Source: UPXZ01 sp035402725 (GTDB taxonomy: Bacteria > Bacteroidota > Bacteroidia > Bacteroidales > Paludibacteraceae). Taken from it: DNA of 11,683 nucleotides. The position numbers and the translations under genes were made by a program. The notes under the pieces were generated by a model. The model saw only the letters and a list, made by a program, of their open reading frames with translations, did no database searches and was not told the origin of the DNA. Shown here in pieces: positions 6,355 to 11,683 of this stretch; positions within the stretch are counted from its first letter, which is position 1; each line of letters opens with the position of its first letter. Where the stretch lies: contig DAONDU010000081.1 of assembly GCA_035402725.1 (NCBI GenBank), positions 1-11,683 of the forward strand, read 5' to 3'.

Positions 6355-7797
6355 TTATTTTGTTGCCAGAATATCTGTCAGCCAACTCCAGACACGGGCA
6401 ACGGTTCCGATTTCCAGTCTTTCGTCGGGTGAATGCACTCCGCGCATGGTAGGTCCGATGGAAATCATATCCAGATGCGGATATTTTTTCAGGAAAAGAC
6501 CGCATTCCAGACCTGCGTGGATTGCTTTTACCTTGGGTTGAACATCGAAAAGTTTTTTATAGCTTTTCTCTGCCACTTTCAGTATCTGGGATTCCAGGTT
6601 TGGTTTCCATCCCGGATAGCCATCACCATGAGTAACCTCACATCCTGCCAGCGTCAGCACAGACTCCACCTGATGTGCAATGTCATACTTGGCCGATTCT
6701 ACCGAACTGCGCTGACTGGTCGTTATCAGCAGTTTTTTGTCTTCCTGCATTTTCACTGATGCCAGATTAGTGGATGTTTCCACAAGTCCGGGCATATCTG
6801 CACTCATCCTTTTGATACCATGCGGGCAGGCATATATTGCATTCAGAATTCGGGCGGTACTCCGACGGGTCATTGTACGTGCAGGTAATTCTTCCGAATG
6901 GAGTTCAATCCGCATACCGGTTTCCACCGCGGAGTTTTCATCCTCCAGCTCGGCTGCCACCTGATTAAAGATTACACGAACTTTTTCTTTATCCGCATAA
7001 GGAACACAAGCCACGGCTGATGCTTCACGCGGAATAGCGTTCCGAAGATTTCCACCGTCGATTTTCACGAGATGCAAATCCATTTCTTTGTGCATATTCC
7101 ACAGAATCCGATTGAGTAGTTTATTGGCATTGGCCCGGCGTTTGTCAATATCGTCGCCCGAATGACCTCCGAGCAATCCTTTTACGGTTACCGAAAAGGC
7201 AAAAAAGTGACGCGGAGTATCTTTTATTTTGTATTTGAGAGTAGCTGTAGTATCAATACCGCCAGCACAACCTACGAAAATCTCACCATCGTCTTCCGAG
7301 TCCAGATTGATAAGAATATCTCCTTTCAGCATATTATCATCCAGTGCAAATGCACCGGTCAGACCCGTTTCTTCATCAGTGGTAAACAGACATTCCACCG
7401 CCGGATGCTGCAGATTGTCAGAGGCAAGCACAGCAAGCATGTAAGCCATTCCGATGCCATTATCGGCTCCCAGCGTAGTTCCTTTTGCCTTAATCCAGCC
7501 ATTGTCTTCAATAATCTGTATGGGATCTGTTTCAAAATTATGTTCCACATCGCTGTTTTTTTCGCAGACCATATCCATGTGTGCCTGAAGAATCAGAGTT
7601 TTCCCGTCTTCATAACCCGGAGTTGCAGGTTTGGTAATCAGTACATTTCCTGCTTTATCTATTACAGTTGGCAGATTATTTTTTTTACCAAAGTCTTCGA
7701 GGTAAGCTCTGACCTTATCCTCTTTTTTTGAAGGTCGCGGAATTTGAGTTATCTCATAAAAATAATTCCAAACAATTGTTGGTTCCAGTGTTTTCAT
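6355..7797 (-). CDS. pepD: Cytosolic non-specific dipeptidase (peptidase M20C, aminoacyl-histidine dipeptidase)
   Basis: PepD is a di-zinc cytoplasmic peptidase that cleaves many dipeptides, including Xaa-His, in peptide recycling. The 480-residue length fits the family (E. coli 485). Every metal and catalytic residue known from Vibrio PepD is present: H73 and D75 (LILQAHMDM), D112 (LGADNG), E142 and E143 (TTDEETG), D166 (NLDSED), and the late H455 (RGVHSPDE). The first six are shifted by exactly 7 residues from the Vibrio numbering and the last by 6. The lid/dimerisation domain occupies about residues 187-390, including the GGHSGDDI block at 210-217. The gene has no signal peptide, as expected. 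It is transcribed away from the exported-protein pair at 8169, with an exact TAnnTTTG box 34 bp upstream of its start, and is followed by a hairpin. It is probably its own transcription unit. Confidence 0.96.
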   Translation of the reverse strand: MKTLEPTIVWNYFYEITQIPRPSKKEDKVRAYLEDFGKKNNLPTVIDKAGNVLITKPATPGYEDGKTLILQAHMDMVCEKNSDVEHNFETDPIQIIEDNGWIKAKGTTLGADNGIGMAYMLAVLASDNLQHPAVECLFTTDEETGLTGAFALDDNMLKGDILINLDSEDDGEIFVGCAGGIDTTATLKYKIKDTPRHFFAFSVTVKGLLGGHSGDDIDKRRANANKLLNRILWNMHKEMDLHLVKIDGGNLRNAIPREASAVACVPYADKEKVRVIFNQVAAELEDENSAVETGMRIELHSEELPARTMTRRSTARILNAIYACPHGIKRMSADMPGLVETSTNLASVKMQEDKKLLITTSQRSSVESAKYDIAHQVESVLTLAGCEVTHGDGYPGWKPNLESQILKVAEKSYKKLFDVQPKVKAIHAGLECGLFLKKYPHLDMISIGPTMRGVHSPDERLEIGTVARVWSWLTDILATK

Positions 7798-7830
7798 ATT
7801 TATCTCGTTATTTGTTTTTTATCCGATGTG

Positions 7831-7838
7831 CAAATGTA
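7831..7838 (-). promoter_or_regulatory. Bacteroidota-type -7 box for pepD
   Basis: The minus-strand sequence TACATTTG matches the TAnnTTTG -7 consensus exactly and is followed by C, as often seen. It lies 34 bp before the pepD start, giving a leader of about 25-30 nt. A T-rich stretch (TTTTC) about 17-21 bp further upstream could serve as a degenerate -33 element. Confidence 0.6.
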
Positions 7839-8068
7839 AACAAAAGAATTGAAAGAAAATTTTGTAAAACCACGAAATATCAGTCAAATTGTCTATGTAA
7901 AAAGCATGAAGAATAAATTACGAAAGAACCAATATTATTTCCTGTCAGATACTTTTTAATAAACAGTATCCCCTGTAATATCTAAATCTTATAAAAGTAA
8001 TTTGCAACCTTAGAATGTTATTGTTCAGAATATTAACAATTCATTAAATTTCATTAGGGAAAGATCTC

Positions 8069-8087
8069 AAAAAAATCTGCTTTTTTT
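8069..8087. repeat. A7/T7 inverted repeat upstream of the plus-strand promoter
   Basis: Seven A residues, the loop TCTGC and seven T residues form a small symmetric element ending 23 bp before the -7 box at 8110-8117. It overlaps or abuts the -33 region. It could be a bendable UP-like A-tract element or a weak hairpin. With no G-C pairs in the stem it is unlikely to be a terminator. Confidence 0.35.
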
Positions 8088-8109
8088 ATTTTATCCAAAT
8101 AATTATACT

Positions 8110-8117
8110 TAGTTTTG
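8110..8117 (+). promoter_or_regulatory. Bacteroidota-type -7 box for the propeller-amidase pair
   Basis: TAGTTTTG matches the TAnnTTTG consensus exactly. A TTTT run at 8089-8092 lies 17 bp upstream, near the -33 position. Transcription would start around 8122-8126, giving a leader of roughly 45 nt before the ATG at 8169. Because the next gene follows after only 13 bp, this promoter probably drives both. Confidence 0.55.
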
Positions 8118-8168
8118 TAAACCTTTGAATATATTTCCATTAACTTATAATTATTAACATATAATTTC

Positions 8169-9074
8169 ATGAAAAAACTACTACTCTTGTTTATCTTGCT
8201 TTCTCAGTTCGCTTTTTCTCAGCAAGTTAACGTAATTTCAACAGAAAAGCTGCAAACAACGAATTCCGGAGGATATTTCTATCCCCGCATTAGTCCCGAC
8301 AATCAGTTTATTTTGATGACCCGTGGCAATTACAGCGGTTTGTACAAGTATTCATTGAACGATAAAACACTGAAAACCCTGAATGAAGATCCGGGGGCAG
8401 GATATAAAGTCCAGATCAGTGAAGATGGCAACACCGTACTGTATACCAAATCGGAACTTATCCGTAAACTCCGCCACAATTCGCTCATAAGCCAGACTAT
8501 TGCCACCGGACAGAAAAAGGTTTTAGTCACCCCCACCCGCGAACTGATAACCGCGAGACTGGTTAATTCCAAACCAGTGTATGTTACAAAACGAAGTATG
8601 ATTAAGTCCGCATCATTAAAACTTACAGATAACCTGTATGTCATAACCATCGAAAACCGGAAAATGGTGGTGTACAAAAACGGTGTACGAAATGAACTGA
8701 CTCCCAATGGAACTGACTGCAGCTACATCTGGGCTTCCATTTCGCCCGACAACAAAAATATCGTTTACACAGCAACCGGAAAAGGTACCTTTGTTTGTTC
8801 GGTTACAGGTAAGAACCTGGTTTCGCTGGGCAAACTCAGCGCTCCCTCGTGGGCAGGCAATAAATATGTGGTAGGCATGGATGACCGCGACGATGGCGAA
8901 AAACTCATTTCTTCATCAATCATTATCTCTTCCATAGATGGAAAACTTCGAAAAAGGCTTGATACTCCATCAGGCATTAACGCGATGTATCCGTCAGCTT
9001 CGAAAGATGGAAGCTTGATAACATTCAATACAGACCGCGGAGAAGTGTATCTGATGCGTGTTGAACTTAAATAA
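8169..9074 (+). CDS. Exported PD40/TolB-like beta-propeller protein
   Basis: The 301-residue protein has a clear Sec signal peptide: Lys2-Lys3, a leucine/phenylalanine-rich core at 4-16, and probable cleavage after S17 (AFS|QQ). There is no lipobox cysteine, so it should be soluble in the periplasm or outside the cell. The mature part shows repeated WD40-like PD40 blades with the pattern ISPDN..I...T: FYPRISPDNQFILMTR at 37-52, VQISEDGNTVLYTK at 81-94, ASISPDNKNIVYTA at 189-202, and a last blade at 272-288 (AMYPSASKDGSLITF). Such propellers, as in TolB, bind proteins or peptides and are usually not enzymes. No catalytic motif is visible. It is the first gene of a pair with the amidase 13 bp downstream, so a role in binding or controlling that amidase, or in sensing wall fragments, is a reasonable inference. 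Its specific function is unknown. No Shine-Dalgarno precedes its start. Confidence 0.85.
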   Translation: MKKLLLLFILLSQFAFSQQVNVISTEKLQTTNSGGYFYPRISPDNQFILMTRGNYSGLYKYSLNDKTLKTLNEDPGAGYKVQISEDGNTVLYTKSELIRKLRHNSLISQTIATGQKKVLVTPTRELITARLVNSKPVYVTKRSMIKSASLKLTDNLYVITIENRKMVVYKNGVRNELTPNGTDCSYIWASISPDNKNIVYTATGKGTFVCSVTGKNLVSLGKLSAPSWAGNKYVVGMDDRDDGEKLISSSIIISSIDGKLRKRLDTPSGINAMYPSASKDGSLITFNTDRGEVYLMRVELK

Positions 9075-9075
9075 C

Positions 9076-9080
9076 GGAGG
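9076..9080 (+). promoter_or_regulatory. Strong Shine-Dalgarno (GGAGG) for the amidase gene
   Basis: GGAGG begins 2 nt after the stop codon of the propeller gene and lies 7 nt before the amidase ATG. It fixes the start at 9088. None of the other starts in the window has such a site, as is normal in Bacteroidota. It suggests that the second gene of the pair is reinitiated or translated at a deliberately high rate. Confidence 0.7.
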
Positions 9081-9087
9081 AGCGAAT

Positions 9088-11683
9088 ATGAAAAAGATAT
9101 TTATCCTTTTTGCAGCTTTCGTTACTCTATTGACAGGACTGCAAGCCGCCGATCTTACCGGAGTAAAAATTTACCTCAATCCGGGACATGGAGGTTATGA
9201 CGGAGCCAATGACCGGAACGTGGAAACAATTCCTTATGCCCTTGGCGATACCCTGGGCTTCTGGGAATCGTGGAGCAATCTCCGCAAAGCGCTGGCATTA
9301 AGAAACAGACTTGAATCTGCCGGAGCAACCGTATATATGTCGCGTACCCAAAACCGCGATGAGGACGACCGCCTTTTATCGGAAATAGCCGAAGAAGCCA
9401 ATACCAACGGCGTGGATGCTTTTCTTTCCATACACAGCAACGCACTGGGAAGTAACGCCGGTACGAATTACCTGCTATTCCTGTTTCACGGATATGATGC
9501 AGTGCCCACGGTAGCTGAAAGCAAAACACAGGCTACAGCCGCATGGCCTTTCTTATTCGAAAACAATCTTACCTGGTGGAGCAATTACACCACAACAACT
9601 AATATCCGGGGTGATTTCTCGTTTTACGGGAACACATCCGGCTTGGGAGTACTCCGGCCTCTTGTTGTTCCGGGCTTCTTGTCCGAAGGATCATTTCACG
9701 ATTACAAACCCGAAACTCACAGACTGCTAAATGAGGCTTACCGAAAACTCGAAGCCGACCGTTTCTATAAATACTTTTGTAATTATTTCGGAGCTGATAT
9801 GCCTGCAACCGGTACTATAGCAGGTTGGGTAAAAGGAATCGATCAGCGGGTGAATGATACCCGGTACATTTACAAAGCCGGAACGACAGATGAATGGCTA
9901 CCCCTCAACGGTGCAAAAGTGAAACTGATGAATGCTGCAGGAGACTCACTCAACAGTTACACTGTGGATAATAACTACAACGGAGTGTATGCATTCTTCA
10001 ACTTGACTCCGGGAACCTATAAACTGCGGTTCTCTGCTTTCAGTCATCAGATAAAAGACACCACTGTAACTGTAACCGCTGCAAATACTACGTACGCCCG
10101 GATGATGATGTACAATCCGAATCTGCCACTGTATAAAATTGTTCCTCCCGATTATCCCAATCCCGTACAGGCTGCAGGAACAATTCCGATGAACCATTAC
10201 AGTTTTCAGTCGTTGACGCAAACTAATCCCGACTGGCTGAACGGAGCAACGGTAAAGAAAGTACTATTCCGTAACGAAAAATTATATGTTCTTACCACTG
10301 AACCAAAAATTCTGATTGTAAGCGCTTCAACCTTTCAGCAAATCGGTGAAATAAACCTAACCGGAATAACAGGAGGTACAGAGATATTGAGTGACATTCA
10401 ATTCACCTCTAACGGACATTTACTTGCATGCAACAAAGTAACTCTTGCCAATCCCGAAACAGGCGGTAACTACTTCAAAGTATATTCGTGGGAAACAGAC
10501 GGCAGTATTCCGTTGCTCTATTTCCAGACACAGCTTCAGGGTAATATGCCATCGGCTGTGGTAGGTGAAACATTTGCTGTTACAGGTGCATTCTGGAATT
10601 CGAGTGTATATGCCTCCTCGGTAAACTCAACGGACAATTCGCTGAAGATTGTGGCTTATCATGTGGAAGATAGTATGATAGTCAGTTCGAAATATATGAC
10701 TGCACCCGGGTTGATTGGCAACACGACAGCCGATCGTCTGAACTTCACCATTTCTCCCGATTCCACATCTTATCTTATTATTGACCGCGCTAGCGCATTG
10801 CCTGCCGAATACAGTTTCGACTGGAATGCTGCTGATGATAGCCCGGTAAGTTTGCGGAAAAACTTTAGCGAGCAAAACGGCTATTTACTACAGCCCGCAG
10901 CTACAGGCAATTATTACTTCCGGCATGCCCGGCATCTATATATGGCTGCACCCAACTGTAATGCCGATGCTACGGCAGTTGGAGTGGTGTTGTTCGACAT
11001 TACCGCGGGACTAGATCAGGCTAGGAAAGTTTCAGAATTTCTGCCGGAAGGAGGATTGGGCACAGCTTCTTCGCCCTGTATGGCTGCTGCGGCAAAAGTT
11101 ACCGATTACGATATTGAACTGATTATCGTTGCCGAGAAAGAGGGAGCTGCACGGTTCAAAACCACCTCTATTCCAACACCTGCTGTATATGCTTCGGAAT
11201 TAAAGTCAACACCGATTGCTAACGGCTATCGACTCACCTTTACCCTGAACGGTAACATTCAGAGCGGAAAAATTACCGTGCTCAACGGAACGACAGAAAT
11301 TTATACCGTTCCCCTGGGAGCACTTTCGAAAGGAACTCAAAGTGTCGATCTCGTTACCGTTGATATTCCAGCAGGCACCTATAGCTGGGATGTTACAGTG
11401 AATGGGAATGCAATAGACCGCCCGTATAAACTTTCGGATAATGCCAGTGCACTTATGCAGTTCAACTATCCCAACGGGGTTGCTGTAGATAATAATCCGG
11501 CAAGTTCCTATTTCGGGCGAATTTATGTATCGGAATCGGCAGGCGGAGCATTAACGGCCCGTACCACTCAGGATGGAGTATACATTCTCGATGCAGCACT
11601 TACAGACATAACCACTCAGGGAGCAACTGCTTACAACGGCAGTGTAGCCTGGGGAGCAACAAGCAGCAGCAGTCCCATGCGTT
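9088..11683 (+). CDS. Secreted multidomain N-acetylmuramoyl-L-alanine amidase (Amidase_3), 3' end beyond window
   Basis: The 865 visible codons have no stop, so the gene continues past the right edge. A Sec signal peptide (residues 1-20, cleavage at LQA|AD) is followed by an Amidase_3 domain at about 25-235, which cuts the bond between N-acetylmuramic acid and L-alanine in peptidoglycan. The zinc ligands are H34 (NPGHGGYDG), E60 (WESWSNL) and H116 (SIHSNA), with catalytic E200 (LSEGSFHDY), so the enzyme looks intact. Residues about 240-335 form a carboxypeptidase-regulatory-like beta-sandwich (GVYAFFNLTPGTYKLRFSA). Residues about 385-690 read like beta-propeller blades (for example IQFTSNGHLLACN and LNFTISPDSTSYLIID). 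Residues about 706-775 resemble an FlgD-type Ig domain ending PAGTYSWDVTV. From about 790 (YPNGVAVDNNPASSYFGRIYVSES) an NHL/propeller-like domain begins. Most Amidase_3 enzymes are far smaller. The long repeat-rich tail fits a surface or type IX-secreted protein, but the C-terminal sorting domain would lie outside the window. It follows the PD40 gene by 13 bp. Confidence 0.88.
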   Translation, partial: MKKIFILFAAFVTLLTGLQAADLTGVKIYLNPGHGGYDGANDRNVETIPYALGDTLGFWESWSNLRKALALRNRLESAGATVYMSRTQNRDEDDRLLSEIAEEANTNGVDAFLSIHSNALGSNAGTNYLLFLFHGYDAVPTVAESKTQATAAWPFLFENNLTWWSNYTTTTNIRGDFSFYGNTSGLGVLRPLVVPGFLSEGSFHDYKPETHRLLNEAYRKLEADRFYKYFCNYFGADMPATGTIAGWVKGIDQRVNDTRYIYKAGTTDEWLPLNGAKVKLMNAAGDSLNSYTVDNNYNGVYAFFNLTPGTYKLRFSAFSHQIKDTTVTVTAANTTYARMMMYNPNLPLYKIVPPDYPNPVQAAGTIPMNHYSFQSLTQTNPDWLNGATVKKVLFRNEKLYVLTTEPKILIVSASTFQQIGEINLTGITGGTEILSDIQFTSNGHLLACNKVTLANPETGGNYFKVYSWETDGSIPLLYFQTQLQGNMPSAVVGETFAVTGAFWNSSVYASSVNSTDNSLKIVAYHVEDSMIVSSKYMTAPGLIGNTTADRLNFTISPDSTSYLIIDRASALPAEYSFDWNAADDSPVSLRKNFSEQNGYLLQPAATGNYYFRHARHLYMAAPNCNADATAVGVVLFDITAGLDQARKVSEFLPEGGLGTASSPCMAAAAKVTDYDIELIIVAEKEGAARFKTTSIPTPAVYASELKSTPIANGYRLTFTLNGNIQSGKITVLNGTTEIYTVPLGALSKGTQSVDLVTVDIPAGTYSWDVTVNGNAIDRPYKLSDNASALMQFNYPNGVAVDNNPASSYFGRIYVSESAGGALTARTTQDGVYILDAALTDITTQGATAYNGSVAWGATSSSSPMR

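Larger units (their letters stand above)
7798..8168. other. Divergent intergenic region between pepD and the propeller gene
   Basis: This is 371 bp of AT-rich DNA between two divergently transcribed genes. It holds the pepD -7 box (7831-7838), the plus-strand -7 box (8110-8117) and an A7/T7 inverted repeat (8069-8087). It also holds a second, shorter plus-strand box-like site, TAATTTGC, at 7998-8005 that lacks one base of the consensus. A 6-bp inverted repeat (GATACT at 7948-7953, AGTATC at 7965-7970) is too weak to interpret. I see no tRNA, riboswitch, or ORF with coding character here. Confidence 0.7.

Noticed and set aside
6182..6505. A 107-codon minus-strand ORF bridging pepD and the HD gene
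   Set aside because: It overlaps the conserved C-terminus of pepD and the start of the HD gene in another frame and contains the hairpin. It has no coding character.
7162..7731. A 189-codon plus-strand ORF opposite pepD
   Set aside because: It is antisense to a fully intact dipeptidase with all catalytic residues, and its translation is cysteine- and phenylalanine-rich with no recognisable domain. It is a shadow of the real gene.
8330..8707. Minus-strand ORFs opposite the PD40 protein gene and the amidase gene
   Set aside because: The plus-strand genes have signal peptides, domains and a ribosome-binding site. The antisense ORFs (here and at 8765-9028, 9176-9529 and further right) have none.
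1..11683. CRISPR arrays, tRNA/rRNA genes, insertion sequences, prophage or integrase genes
   Set aside because: I looked for regularly spaced direct repeats, cloverleaf-like sequences, transposase-like ORFs and terminal repeats and saw none. Gene content and order look like core genome.

Overview
The window looks like chromosomal DNA of a Gram-negative member of the Bacteroidota, most likely order Bacteroidales and possibly close to Paludibacter. Four things support this. It carries the LpxC-FabZ fusion enzyme that is characteristic of this phylum. An HD-family hydrolase gene sits directly upstream of lpxD-lpxC/fabZ-lpxA, which is a Bacteroidota gene order. Several starts are preceded by TAnnTTTG boxes, the -7 element of the Bacteroidota housekeeping sigma factor. 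Most start codons lack a Shine-Dalgarno sequence. The genus is a guess from protein style, not from a search.

Layout. Positions 1-7797 are all minus-strand genes. In transcription order they are pepD (cytosolic M20C dipeptidase), an HD-domain phosphohydrolase, lpxD, lpxC-fabZ, lpxA and glnS, which is cut by the left edge of the window. LpxA, LpxC and LpxD are three of the early steps of lipid A synthesis, and FabZ works on the same (R)-3-hydroxyacyl-ACP pool. A 371-bp AT-rich divergent intergenic region (7798-8168) holds a promoter-like box for each direction. From 8169 the plus strand encodes two exported proteins: a small PD40/TolB-like beta-propeller protein, and, 13 bp later behind a strong GGAGG ribosome-binding site, a very large secreted N-acetylmuramoyl-L-alanine amidase. 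The amidase has at least 865 residues and runs off the right edge. After its Amidase_3 domain come a carboxypeptidase-regulatory-like beta-sandwich, a propeller-like region, an FlgD-like Ig domain and the start of another repeat domain.

How the genes fit together. Most of the window concerns the cell envelope: lipid A synthesis on the left and peptidoglycan cleavage on the right, with pepD and glnS as housekeeping neighbours. The least familiar part is the exported propeller plus amidase pair at 8169-11683. The rest is ordinary core genome for this phylum. I saw no tRNA or rRNA genes, CRISPR arrays, insertion sequences, integrases or phage genes. All intergenic gaps other than 7798-8168 are under 140 bp.
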